Below, piece by piece: positions 1 through 11,114 of a stretch of 64,000 bases of DNA (positions are counted from its first letter, which is position 1; every line of letters starts with the position of its first letter). The stretch comes from Pristionchus mayeri (taxonomy: Eukaryota > Nematoda > Chromadorea > Rhabditida > Neodiplogasteridae), in NCBI GenBank assembly GCA_036245805.1, contig BTRK01000006.1, positions 5,435,613 through 5,499,612 on the forward strand, read 5' to 3'. A model generated the notes under the pieces. It was given only the letters and a program-made list of their open reading frames with translations. It was not told where the DNA came from and made no database searches. A program made the translations under genes and the position numbers.

Positions 1-373
1 ATCCGTGCATTGCTTTTGCTATTTTTCTCGAGCTGCAGTAACCTATATTTGCAGTATCCACCACTGTCTTGGGTTGAGAAAGCTTGTTGGAGCATGAGAA
101 AGTGCTCTAGCACATAACATTTATACTAACCGTTAATTTTATTATTTCCTTATTCATATTATGCTAACCTCTGAAGTATTATGTTAACTTGTTTGGCGTA
201 GCTATCGTGTTATTTTGATAATATGATCTGGGAATTTTTATATGCTACACAAATTTTAGTCCCAGAAATAAATATTAAAATTAACGGTTAGCTTTCTCAA
301 CGCAAAACAGTGGTGGATACTGCAAATATAGGTTACTGCAGCTCAAAAAAATGAGCAAAAACAATGCACGGAT
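1..373. mobile_element. TIR element (MITE-like), about 373 bp
   Basis: The first ~90 bases recur in inverted orientation at about 285-373; both ends read ATCCGTGCATTG inward and share a long block ending in AGTGGTGGATACTG. The centre is AT-rich with no open frame. This is the form of a non-autonomous DNA transposon. The left flank lies outside the window, so a target duplication cannot be seen and the superfamily is undetermined. Confidence 0.75.
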
Positions 374-447
374 GGGGAATCGAACCCACGATAGACGGTT
401 CTTGTGCCTCGTGCCATACCTGCTCTACTAACCTGCTTGTGCTGAGG
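374..447 (-). pseudogene. tRNA-like sequence (degenerate)
   Basis: On the minus strand a perfect B-box (GGTTCGATTCC, near 389-379) lies downstream of an A-box-like GTTAGTAGAGCA. The acceptor, D and anticodon stems do not pair convincingly, so this is not a functional tRNA by eye. It abuts the end of the TIR element at 1-373 and may be the head of a tRNA-derived SINE or an old tRNA pseudogene. Confidence 0.4.
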
Positions 448-662
448 AGAGAGTGAAACCTGGACACCCTTCTCGGAATTGCGCCTAAACAAAATCACTC
501 GAATTCTTCGACATCGAATTTCCCCTCTTAGTAGGTCTATCGGAAAACTTCTGAAAATGGGAGCACATACTCTAGCCAAGATTATCGATTCAATCCCATT
601 CAGTTCTTGGTGGCCGATCCGGCCTCGTCCTCCTCCTCCGCCTTCTTCCTCCCGCCTCGACG

Positions 663-2020
663 ATGGCGCCGTCTGCATCGACATCGAAGATAACGGCCCC
701 CTCGCTCGTCGTCGACCACTCGTCTGCCTCCGGCGACGCCGCGGCCGCAGCCCAGCTGCACAATGGACGTGAGTCGGATTATTCATTGATTTTCCAAAAT
801 GGGATGGGGATACGGTGATGTCTTGGCGGAGTAGCAACCGCTTTAGTAGGTGCTGCTCCTGCATAATTAGACCCGGGATTATGAAACGGTCTTGCCGCGC
901 CAGCAGCGTAGTATTTTGTCCCATTTATATCGAGGGGGTGAAATCGCAATGTAATTTTTAGAAAGAGGGAAAAATATCGGAAAAAGAGATTGCGCGGGGT
1001 AGCTTTTTTTGGTGTAGCGTGACGGTGCTGGCTGCTTGGCGCTTCATCAGTTTATGATAGTGCCGGGCGAACATTTTGAGAAAGAGAGAGAGAGAGTTCT
1101 TGCGTTGGTTGGCTCAACGCAGGTGCTCAATTGCCTATTCATTATGAGGTTGAATTAGACACGCACCAGATTTTCACTAATCGGTGCTGTTCTTCCGTTC
1201 GCTAAGCCGTTCTGATTTGCCTGACACTTGAACTTAACTATTGATATCTCATAGGGTTGGCATTTTGAATCTTCGACTCCAAATAATCAGAGTTTTTCGA
1301 AACTGTCTATCGCTTTCGCTATTCGAGAATGTCCTGAAACATAACTGATTTTGTTCTTTTTCGTCTCCCACAAAATTAATTTAATTTTGAAAGCCAATTT
1401 CAGATACTTATTTTTAAATATGAATAAATTTGTTCAATCTGTCTGCAATTTATTTTTACAGACTTGCATAACGATGTTAATGCATCGTAACATTTTGTAC
1501 AAAATTCATTGAAAATACACTGAGTTATGACCTTGGGAATCCGGGATACCCAGATTCGACGATTCTTGGAATCATTGATTCTGGGATTCGCCCGCTCCAA
1601 TCGGACTCGGATCCGAGTGATCGGGATCAAAAGAATCTGGGATTCATTGAAGAGTTAAAATGCCTACCCTAATGTCTCAGTGTTGTGGCGAGACTAGGCT
1701 AACATATTGATGCTTCTTGGGCAGTTGGAAATAAGCGGGTGTGTGGCATAATCGAATGTTTCTCTAACCAATTGTAGTATTTCAAATTCTAAAAATGTTT
1801 TTCTACCGGCTTAGTTGTTATTAGGTCTTATAAAGTATGTTAATTGCTAATTAATTAATTAATCAATAACTTAATTATTATTTCAGTGTGCGCGTCGGGT
1901 GGCTGTGGATGGTGCGTGAGGCGGGACCGCGTGGCGACGCGTCTCCGCGAGCTCGCGGACGCCTTCGATAGCGAGTTCTTCCGCGAGCCGCAGCAGGAGG
2001 AGCAACCGGATGTAGAAGAG
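663..2020 (+). CDS. Two-exon 5' gene fragment, unknown protein with BH3-like segment
   Basis: Exon 1 (663-768) opens with ATG and ends at a GTGAGT donor. Exon 2 (1887-2020) follows a TTTCAG acceptor and ends at a GTGATG donor. The join is in frame, giving about 80 residues: an Ala/Ser-rich start, then CASGGCGWC, a basic stretch, the segment RLRELADAFDSEFF, and a Gln/Glu-rich end. Both exons are GC-rich against an AT-rich intron, as expected of real coding sequence. No family is recognised with confidence. RLRELADAFDS resembles a BH3 helix (Leu-x2-hydrophobic-small-Asp), which is suggestive only. The next recognisable exon (helicase, 2435) does not continue in the same phase, so this may be a separate gene or the truncated 5' end of one; no terminal exon was found. 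Confidence 0.45.
1010..1290 (+). repeat. Dispersed repeat, proximal copy
   Basis: Lies in the intron of the unknown gene. Blocks around 1020-1046 (GCTTGGCGCTTCAT), 1114-1134 (CAGGTGCTCAATTGCC) and 1184-1216 recur in the same order and orientation at 8999-9027, 9573-9593 and 9646-9678. The two copies therefore bracket the helicase fragment. A short GA-rich run (about 1081-1094) lies inside. Confidence 0.5.
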
Positions 2021-3512
2021 GTGATGGAATTTATATTTTAAATAGTTACTAAATAGCCAATTTGGGGTCGGAAAGAATGCTTTTTTGCGTGAATAAATCT
2101 TTGGTTGATTAGAGCTAGTGGTGTGACCTGAATCGGATGGGTTTAATGGTTTTTTTAAAAATTATTGGTTATTTTTGGTTATGCGTAATACTTTTTTGGA
2201 ACTGCGGACGTTGGATTTATTTGGAGCCGAACCCAACAAATACTGTGTGAAACGTAGGAATGTTCTCATTATTTTAAAATATTACTTGTCGTCGTTACAT
2301 ATTCCAAAATATTTATACCATATTTTGTTAAATCTCGGAAAATATTGAGCTGATTTTCACACGAAGCGAATAAGGGCAAATTGTGAAACATGAATGACGC
2401 CAAAGTTTTTCATGGAATTCAATTCGCATTGTAGCCCCGGACGATATGCGCAATGCTGTCGTGGCAACGAGTGTCCCCGAGACTTCGCTCTCTCTCGACG
2501 GAATCCTCTTCGTCATCGATCCGGGTACGGTGGATTATCGATTAATTTATATATGCGTATCTTCCCTTTCAAATTGCCATTTAATGTTTTTTGATTAATT
2601 AATATTTTCTGTACAAATATGCTTAGTTGTTTTCAAGGTGAGCTTTGATCGTTGATCTTCCATCCCTATCTCCTCTTCTTTAGATCTTCCCTGTCTCTCA
2701 AGCCTCTGCCAGTCAGCTATCGGGTCGAGCGGGAAGAACAGGACCGGGAGTCTGCTACAGACTGTACACAGAGAGGCAGTTCAAGGAGGTGGGAATAGTG
2801 GGAATGGTGTTAAAGGTTATCTGAAGCTCACTGATTTTCTTATTTCACTATAAACAAGTACAGCTGATGAATCACCGAAGGTGCGGGTTGCAAAAAATGT
2901 GAATTACGAAGAGTGATTGATATTGATGAGTCCTGGTCGTTCTACGGTATTGCGATAGTAGTGAGACTCAAATATGGGGAGTATATGTGGGCGATTGCTT
3001 GTTCGCAGGGTCTAAAATAGAATCTATTTTCAAGAAAGAGGTAATTAAATAAGACGAGGAAGTCTAATACGGTCCGCTCAGGGGATGCTTCGTGCGACGA
3101 TGCCCGAAATTCAGCCGAAGAATCTGGCGAATGTCGTACTGCTGCTCAAGTCACTCGGGGTGAGTCTGAATTGTTGTTTCACCACCAACACATGCCTCCG
3201 TATTGCTCCGGCTTTGGTGAAGTGGTGAAACTCGAGATCTCTGGGAATTGTTTCAGTCTCATTTCCTTTTCGTACTCATTGTTGCATTAATGAAAGGACT
3301 ATTGTGAAGCAGTGGCCGATAAACAAATTTCATATACTAACCAATAATCATCCCTCTCTCACCGCAGGTGGATGATCTGCTCTCCTTCCATTTCACGGAT
3401 GCTCCTCCTCAGGAGAACATGCTCAACTCGATGTTCCAACTGTGGACTGTAAAGGCACTCGATAACATCGGTCAGTGGGAGCAGTGATTATGTGAAGGGT
3501 GGTGCACAGCAT

Positions 3513-3895
3513 CTCATTTCGCTACCAACTAGTGGTCTTTAGAGTATCGCAAACGATCGTTTTTTGCATAAAATCGAAGGATTTTCACACATTTGCTTAC
3601 ATAAAAAAATGATAGAGTTCGAAATTAAGAAATCTGGTTGGACAATGTCTCCGAAAAGAGTTCCTGCCCATTTCTAGACAATCGCCATATCTCTATCTCA
3701 TTTCGCTACCAACTAGTAGTCTCTAGAGTATCGAAAACGATCGTTTTTTGCATAAAATCGAAGGATTTTCACACATTTACGTGCATAAAAAACGATAGAG
3801 ATCGAAATTGAAAAAACTGGTTGACAGATCTCTCCGAAAAGGCCTTCTGCCCATTTCTAGATAAACGCCACCTCTCTATCTCGTTTCGCTACTGA
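3513..3895 (+). repeat. 184-bp tandem repeat in a helicase intron
   Basis: Units begin at 3513, 3697 and 3880 (CTCATTTCGCTACCAACT and variants). There are two nearly complete copies plus the start of a third. Copies share ACGATCGTTTTTTGCAT and CCATTTCTAGA. No coding content. Confidence 0.8.
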
Positions 3896-4677
3896 CTAGT
3901 AGTCTCTTTTAGTTTTGTCAACATATACTCATTTGAAATATGTTTCATCGCGCAAACTTTAATCAGGCAGAAATTCTGACGAAATTCGAACGTTTCAAAT
4001 ATGTTTCACATCACCGGTGCATAGACAAAGAAAAATTGAGCGCGCCGTGATAATGAACATTTTTCCCCCGCCTGACACGCTGTGTGGTGTAAATTACATG
4101 TTGGTGTTTCATTACTAGTAGGTTATTGTTACTGTTTCTGGATCATGGAACAATCGACAAACCTGAATATACAAGAATATCATGCATGATCGAAATATAA
4201 AACTGTTAGATTTGAAGTTTGGGTTTAATTGCTCTGAAAATTCTTCACTAATTTTTAACTTCTCTGTAATTATCGCGCACTCGATTTTTGTGTTAACTGC
4301 TCATTGTTTAGGCAATCTCACCGACATTGGTCGTAATATGGAAGAGTTTCCTGTGGACCCTACACTCTCCAAGATGGTCATCACTGCTGTGGACATGGGC
4401 TGCTCTGATGAGGTGAGTTGGTCCCTTCGTGCTTCACTGCTTGTGGAATATACTATGGGAAGCCTTAATTCGGTTTCTCTTGGATGGATGGATTTTTAAT
4501 AATTATTATTTCTTCTCATTTCTCCATTATTCCTCTGTTATACCGTACTCTTCTCAGTCCACCGTAACCTGATCTTGTCAGGTGCTCACAATCGTCTCTA
4601 TGCTCTCATTCCCTGCCATTTTCTTCCGACCAAAGGGAAGAGAAGACGAAGCAGATGCGATAAAGGAAAATTTCCAG

Positions 4678-5669
4678 GTAGAGATGAGATATTTATTTAT
4701 ATAATCATATCGAATCAGTTTTTCTATTTGCGAGTGAAGCTTCTTTGGGGGGGGGTGGATTGATGTTTCACGACCAAGTTAAATTTTCAGGAAAATCACG
4801 TGGTCAATTGTATGTTGTTTTCCGGTGCAGAAAAATTTTAAAAATTATTAATGATTGGGTAGGGACCACCAAACCGGAAAATCAAACTTCACTTCCGGGA
4901 AAAGGTCAAATTTTCCGTGGTAAATCTCGCTCCTGGCGCGAATTTAAATCTATTAAGATATTTGGTTTTTTCTTGTTTTCTTGCTTATTTTGAGGTGCCG
5001 CTCTCCATTTTTTTAATATATGAACAGTTTTCGAATTCAAAATTAAGCTCAAAACAAGGAAAAAATCGTTGGTTGCGAAAATTTGCTGTCGTTGTCTGAA
5101 CTTTGACAATGGTATATAAAATCCTATATCTTCTGATTTACGATATGCCGCTTCTCATACACAGGTTCGCATAGTTGTTCTAGTCTGTAGGAATGTTTCA
5201 TAACAAAAACAGGAAAATCGTTGGTTGCGAAAAAAAGAAGGATACTGTAGCATTATCCTTCCAAAATAGCTGTTTTATTATTTATTTCGTTTGAATAGTC
5301 TTTGATTTATCATAACAGCATCCATTTGATGATTAATTGATGAAAATAGTGCTCCATGATGCTCGACGCGGAACATTGATTAAAAAAATACAGACGTTGA
5401 CCCAGCGAACTGGACCGCACGCGTGAAATTAAGGCGTCGCGGCAGCAACCACACCACGAGAGACGGGGTCAACAAAGGGTGCCTCATACGCTGCGAATTT
5501 GAATTTTTAGAAAAATATGATCGTATTTTTTAAATTCCACACCCTCGATTGCTCCAAAGGCAACAGCAAAGTATGATTTACAAGAATTATAAATTTCTCG
5601 TGGTGCCCCCTAGTGATTGGGAATGATTCTTTTCGAAAATCTTTACATACCGTACTCCTATCTTTCCAG
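4678..5669 (+). other. Expanded intron where a PRP16 exon is missing
   Basis: PRP16 proteins carry about 38 residues (including a Trp/Cys-rich IWCxDHF-like part) between the exons ending at 4677 and starting at 5670. No frame in this ~990-bp interval shows them. The sequence is AT-rich, with a G-run near 4746-4754 and a repeated GGAAAAAATCGTTGGTTGCGA-like phrase near 5060 and 5212. The exon seems to have been lost rather than hidden. Confidence 0.5.
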
Positions 5670-7009
5670 GTGCGCGAGGTGCGTGCTCAGCTGAAGGAGT
5701 GAGCAGAAGATGCACATCATCAGCTGTGGAAGCGAGTGGGACACAGCGAGACAGTGCATCTGGAGCTGTTACTTCCACAATGCAGGAAGGTCAGAGGGAG
5801 ATGGGATTACGATAGATGGTCAGGGTACGGTAGAAAGTAGTATAGGGAGATTGTGGTTGCAGTAGTTAGTCAAAGTAAGCGCAGTTGGGAATTGCGCGAT
5901 TCCGAAGACAATTGTCTGGGAATGATATAAAATTTATTATTGCTATCCTTCAGTGATGAATAGTAGTGAGAGCGGTATACAAAAATTCAAAAATTTAAAT
6001 CAGGCGCTAGAAAAATTGGGTAGGCTTTTTTCTGGACAAATCACCAGGGAGTGCAGGGTTGCATGGTCGGGATGAAAGCAGTGTACATCCGGATTTCGCA
6101 ATGGAGGAGATGTCTTTTGTCGAGCCAATAAAAACACAACAAGTGAGCAGTGCAAATAGTTGATCTCGCGTTGCAGTCGTGTTCTAAATCAATTGATGAA
6201 TCGGATTTTAAATATTTTTGTTAATGCTAGGGTAACTAACGTCAATATTTCAGACTGAAGGGAATCGGCGAGTACGTGAACGTTCGCGAGGACACCCCCT
6301 GCTTCCTCCACCCGACCTCCGCTCTCTTGAGCATGGGTACGGTAGACTCATAAGGAGGAAGCATCGATCACTAACTTTATTCTGATAATTTTGTAGATTC
6401 AAGGATCTAAAGAGAGAGTTGCTATGAAAATAGTGTTTAGTCAGTTCTCGATCGGAAATGGGGTGTACGGTAGCGTAATTGATCGATTCACTTTCATGCT
6501 TCATGCCCGATTACGTCGTCTATCACGAACTGATCATGACGGCGAAGGAGTACATGCAGTGTGTGACTTCAGTTGACGCCGTCTGGCTCGCAGAACAGGG
6601 ACCCATGTTCTACTCCGTCAAGGTACGGTATGGGATTACGGTACAAGAGGGTGTACTGTAGTTATTTGTAATCTTCTCAATTGGGCTATGTTGCCGGGCG
6701 GTGGTCCAGTGATCAACTCCTTCAAATGACGGCCGACGGGTTATTTCGTTGTTACTCATGAGATATTAAGAAGCAGGCTACGGTTCATAAAGGAGAATAC
6801 CGTAACCGTATATTTCCGTTCAGGATACGCGCGGGTTAGCGAAAGCGTCTGGAAAAACTCGAACAGATGGAGAACGAGATGAAAGCAGCACAGAAGGAGA
6901 TGAACAAGTGAGTTTGCAGTGCTTGATTATCGACATTTTTTGAAGTTACTTGACAGTGGTTAGTGATTGCCTTGTAGATTGAGGTTTCAATGATGTCTGA
7001 TCAATAGTA

Positions 7010-7894
7010 TTAGGTTGGTGCAAAAGTTTCTTTACAAGGTATTTTCGAAGTTTTCTCGTAATTGCTTTATTTGTTTCATAAAATACTCAGGTATTATTTG
7101 AGGCGGCATAGATGTACCACAATCATTGGTTTATATCAAATCGATCTTACGTCGATGGGAAAATAGTGTTATTTCAAAATTCGCGTTTTTTTGGCATTCT
7201 GCAAAAATTATCGTAACATTTAAGTGAACGAAATACAACTTTCGTTCTTTTGAGAAGTTGATCAATAGCGGTTGATGTGTCCGCCGAACCCTTGAACTGG
7301 TTGTTTTGTAATCTCGTGGAAATCGTATGAGGTGGAAAAGACCGATTGCGTCGATCAAATTTCGAAATTAGCACTTTGAAAAGCGCTGCTCTTGAGAGGA
7401 GCAATGAATCATGACCATTTTTCTATTGGAGCATTAACATAATAGGTTCTTCTGATTTAGCTTTATATGGGACCAATTGCTCATCCGGCAAAATTGTATA
7501 TCGCGACTATTAAAATTATGCTAGTTTCAAGAACTGATGTTTCCGAAAATCGTCCTTCCCATAGTAAGCTATTTCATGACTGATCTGACGCAGCTCATAC
7601 AATATAATTACTAGTAAATGTGCTTTACGAAAATGCTGTTATTGTGGTGTAATAACTACAGTGTGTAGAGAAATAATCTATCAAATATTTCGGCGGAAAT
7701 TTGAATTTTTTGACTTTGGCATCTTACCCCGCCAGAACACCCGATCGAGCAGGATTGAGCACAGGTGCGCTATGGCGAGTATACATCTACTAATATAATA
7801 AGAAACACCATAACAAGATTGCTCAATAGCGAAGCAAGATATAGCAAGAAAACTTGGGAAGTGATTTTGTAAAGAAACTTTTGCACCAACCTAA
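7010..7894. mobile_element. Mariner-like element, decayed
   Basis: The ends are inverted copies of TTAGGTTGGTGCAAAAGT, the classic terminal sequence of mariner transposons, continuing into TTCTTTACAA. Both ends are flanked by TA (7008-7009 and 7895-7896), the mariner target duplication. The 885-bp body holds only short broken frames with no recognisable transposase, so the copy is non-autonomous. It sits in the last intron of the PRP16 fragment. Confidence 0.85.
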
Positions 7895-8111
7895 TAGTTT
7901 GTCGTAAATTTACTCTATCGATTGTTTCTTCCTCTTAGGTACAATTAATTTTCATAAAATGTCTCGAATCATCACCCAATTCCTTCCTCACCTTCCAATC
8001 CCTTCGAATTCCAGGAGGAAGGGGGATTCTCTGGCGGCAGAGAGGAGTGCGCCCTCTGAGAAGATCGCCGATATCGGAAGTGTGAGGAGCACGAGGAGAT
8101 TCAGACTCTGA

Positions 8112-8989
8112 TCGATCATCTTTGATCTACCTCCCCATCTGATCTATTGTTGTGATCTAACTGATCCCTGACCTCCCTATTCCCCCGATAATATAATTGT
8201 CATTCGCACTTTGAAGATCTGCCCTGTTTTACATATTTATTGATTGTTTTCCGTTTGTAGTGTTGTCGCAATTCCAAAGTTGTATTGAGAATCAATTGGA
8301 GATGAGCCAGTTTCGGTGATAAAAATATATATTTGTGAGAACCAGTGACATGGGACACCGTAGTTTCACCTGGTATTTTGGAGATTCGCTGATTGCTTAA
8401 GTTTAGAACGTCCTGGAGCAATCAATGGGATCTTGGGATGGTCTAGTAAATTATAATACAGAATTTTTATAAATTCAATCCTGGGTAATAATGCATTGTC
8501 ATTTTTATAGTATTCTCCTTAGAAATCAAATATTCATTCCTTGTAACAAAAACATTTACTCCTAGAATTTGAAGATGACTATTTCGAAAGGGCGCAAAAT
8601 CATTTTCCGAACTTATCCTATTCTTTCCGATACGAACGAAAGTGAAGCCGACCGACTTCGACCAGCCGATTTCCGGTTATTGTGATGTTTGACATCTTCT
8701 GATTGTATAACCGTGGGCGGTGTTACTGTACTTCGGGTTACTGTAGGTGTGCTATTCCCTCTATCCCACGCGCGCTCTACCGGCGCCTTCGCGTCAGATG
8801 TGGTTGCGCTGCTGCGGCTTTCTTACGTGCCGCCGACACCCGCAGGCGTGGGTTACTGTACCTATCTACTGTTGATATCTCTCCTTCTCTTCACTCTAAC
8901 CCGCGCACTTACTAGCCATCAACAGAGACAGGAAGAGAGAGATCGTGACCATTAGAGAGAGCGAGAGGGCGCGCGGGGAGCTGAAAGTA
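8112..8989. other. No gene seen
   Basis: 3' flank of the helicase fragment. AT-rich to about 8690, then GC-richer with several TTACTGTA/GGTTACTGTA phrases that recur throughout the window. The piece around 8410-8430 (GGAGCAATCAATGGG) matches part of the foldback family at 37985-39915. No supported coding sequence. Confidence 0.4.
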
Positions 8990-9750
8990 TAATGTATTTG
9001 CGACGGCGCTGGTTGTTTGGCGCTTCATGTGTTCATGAAATTGACAGGAACACGGCGTGACCAGTTGTGCCTTGGCTGACGATCTGCAAAATAACATTTG
9101 TCTGCGAGCTGTTCCGGAAGGAGTCAGAGTGGAAAATTGGACACCAGTGTGTGCAAATGCGCTATCCGATTGGTGCTTCATCGCCAGTCTGAGTAGGCTG
9201 TGGATCAGACTTGCTATTTCGTGAAGACATATATCTGAAAAATAATAAGCTCGTTTGCTGATTACTGTAGGCTAGCGCGTCGTCGCCACTCCGTCTTAGG
9301 AACGGCAGCTTCTGATGCGAATGCGGACGTCCGTATCCTACGCTTTGACGTTGAAAACGCGCACGTGAGAAAGAGAGCGGGGCGTTTGTAGTATGCCAGA
9401 TCTTTAGTTTACGGACAGGCAGATTGTTGCCTCACGAGCACATGAGATCTATCGGAGACAGCGTGTTCGATTCGAGATTTCCTGTTTTGTGCTATACAAA
9501 CTATTCCTCTCTGAGGGACAACTTATAGAGTGGGTTATGGTAAGGGAAATTGAGAGCTCTAGAGCCGGCTTGCGCAACACAGGTGCTCAATTGCCGCTTC
9601 ACTGGGAGCTTGAGTTTGAAGCGAATCAGGCTGTCGGCTAATCTTTACTGTTCTTCTGTTCACCAAAACGTTATGATTAATGTGGTCCTAGTGCTTAACC
9701 TTTGATGCTTCGACTTTATGGCTGCACCAATAATGATTGAGGGCATTTAC
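8990..9750 (+). repeat. Dispersed repeat, distal copy
   Basis: Counterpart of 1010-1290, with the same blocks in the same order but about 480 extra bases between the first and second blocks. The insertion is not recognised. The similarity is eroded, so the duplication is old. Confidence 0.5.
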
Positions 9751-9777
9751 TGGTGTGACCTGAAACTGCTAAGGTAG

Positions 9778-10160
9778 TTAAAGAAGGAGTGTCAGCAAAG
9801 TTAAATTTTTGACGCTGTCATAACCATGACCTAGACAATCATCTCATGATCATAGCGCGAGCTAAGAGAATAGGCAAAGGTCAATCGCATAGCTCAGTGG
9901 TAAAGCAGTCGCTGCGTAATCGGAAGGTTGCGGGTTCGAATCCCACCAGTTTTTGAAAAATCTTCTAGATATTTGAATTCCCGCACGTTCCTTCCCTTCA
10001 AGCCCTCCTTGGCATTCTGCCAACTAATGATAAAAAAATAAAAATCGGTTCAAAATAGAGATACGCATTTGAAATTTTCAGAATCTCTTATGGTTGTACA
10101 AAGGTCGGTAATGGTTATGACAACGTCAAAATTTCAACTTTGCTGACAGTCCTTCTTTAA
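9778..10160. mobile_element. TTAA-ended TIR element carrying a tRNA-like core, copy A
   Basis: The left end (TTAAAGAAGGAGTGTCAGC) and right end (inverted, ...CCTTCTTTAA) are ~50-bp terminal repeats that also share TTTTGACG and GTCATAACCATGACC. The middle contains a tRNA-like sequence followed by TTTTTGAAAAATCTTCTAG. A second copy lies in the opposite orientation at 43409-43781. Both ends terminate in TTAA, compatible with a TTAA (piggyBac-like) or a TA target; the data do not separate these. Confidence 0.85.
9881..9951 (+). pseudogene. tRNA-like sequence, Thr(CGT)-like, inside the TIR element
   Basis: Contains a canonical A-box (TAGCTCAGTGG) and B-box (GGTTCGAATCC) at tRNA spacing. The anticodon loop reads TGCGTAA, giving anticodon CGT but with G instead of the invariant U33, and the anticodon stem is mismatched. 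A functional tRNA is unlikely, but the internal RNA polymerase III promoter looks intact. The sequence is kept in both copies of the host element. Confidence 0.6.
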
Positions 10161-10908
10161 TATTGTGACTCTGCCATCATCGGGAACATTGCAGTAAGAA
10201 ATCCCATGTGGTATAGAGTTAGTGGTGGAGCGTAAATCTGACAGGGCAGAGCGATTTTTTTTGTTGCATGTTTACACTTTTTGAAATGCAATCCGTGCTT
10301 GCAAGCTATTGTGACCGCACTATCCCAATAGAAGTATTGGTGTGGCCAGAATAAACCAGGGTGAGGGTATTTTTAATTAATCTTTTTTCCCGGCCGACAA
10401 CTTTTTTCCGGCTGAGCACTATTGAGTGAGCTGAAAATTCTGCGATGATTATCTAGCGATGAATCCTCAAAACGATGGCGGAGACTAGCAATGATTGTCA
10501 AAAAACTTCCCAATGGAGCGGATCTAATTTTTATTGTTCTTCTATTTGTACTTGAAAAACTGATTGTGAAATCGTATAACGAACGACGCTTGAAAACAAA
10601 ACTGATTTTTTTAGCATATACCGTAAATGAGAGCGCTGTGATCTACTCCCTTTTTTGTTAGCACTGAGAATATTTATGCTATAAAATTCCTAATGCTGAG
10701 TAAACTCAAAAGTATATAATCGGCATCTGTCTTGAGAGAGCATCATACATTAAGTTTCGAAAACAAAAAAGCCTTTTTGCAGTGCATGATAAAATTTAGA
10801 ATTACCCTATATTCATACACTTAGATTTTCAAATTCGCATCCTTGAGATTCGCGTTGCATCGCCGCTTCAACTGACATCGAAAGAAGTTTGCGACAGTAA
10901 GAGGTCGA
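10161..10908. other. No gene seen
   Basis: AT-rich spacer between the tRNA-bearing TIR element and the MULE. No frame has recognisable motifs, and no clear repeats were found. Confidence 0.35.
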
Positions 10909-11114
10909 GGGGGGGGGTGACAAAACGGCAACGACAAAACGGCAACACGGCTTATTTACGACAAAACGGCAACGACATAACGGCAAGCGACAAAACGGCA
11001 ACGGATCATAACTCAATGGGGAGTTGTCCTAGAACATCGGGAGTGGTCTGTATCTTATCAGTGTATTTTCCCCGTTATTATCAATAACATGATCTTTGAT
11101 CTTTTGGGAGTCGA

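Larger units (their letters stand above)
2435..8111 (+). pseudogene. mog-1: PRP16/DHX38 (MOG-1) DEAH-box splicing helicase, C-terminal part, degenerate
   Basis: Intact PRP16 is a spliceosomal DEAH ATPase that remodels the spliceosome before the second splicing step. The readable exons are 2435-2524, 2684-2788, 3082-3159, 3368-3470, 4312-4412, 4582-4677, 5670-5789, 6254-6336, 6498-6622, 6824-6907 and 8015-8111. They follow the C-terminal half of the family: end of RecA2 (motif V as TSVPETSLS, motif VI as [12 protein letters not shown]), winged-helix and ratchet region ([10 protein letters not shown]), OB fold ([26 protein letters not shown]) and a basic tail. Damage: RecA1 is absent; one short exon between 2524 and 2684 and another between 4677 and 5670 are missing; exon 5670 has a frameshift/stop after VREVRAQLKE; the acceptor before 6498 reads TTTCAT instead of TTTCAG; and exon 6824 is out of frame with a TAG. 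The first Arg of motif VI and the Ala of motif V are replaced. Not functional as written. Confidence 0.88.

Noticed and set aside
343..924. 193-codon minus-strand frame near the left edge
   Set aside because: Runs across a tRNA-like sequence and antisense to a better supported exon. Arg-rich low-complexity product with no domain.
8700..8955. 88-codon frame with a hydrophobic end as a secreted protein
   Set aside because: Low-complexity, contains the dispersed TTACTGTA phrase found all over the window, no splice context, and a second overlapping frame is equally open.
9881..9951. Functional tRNA-Thr gene
   Set aside because: U33 is replaced and the anticodon stem is mismatched; present only as part of a repeated transposon.
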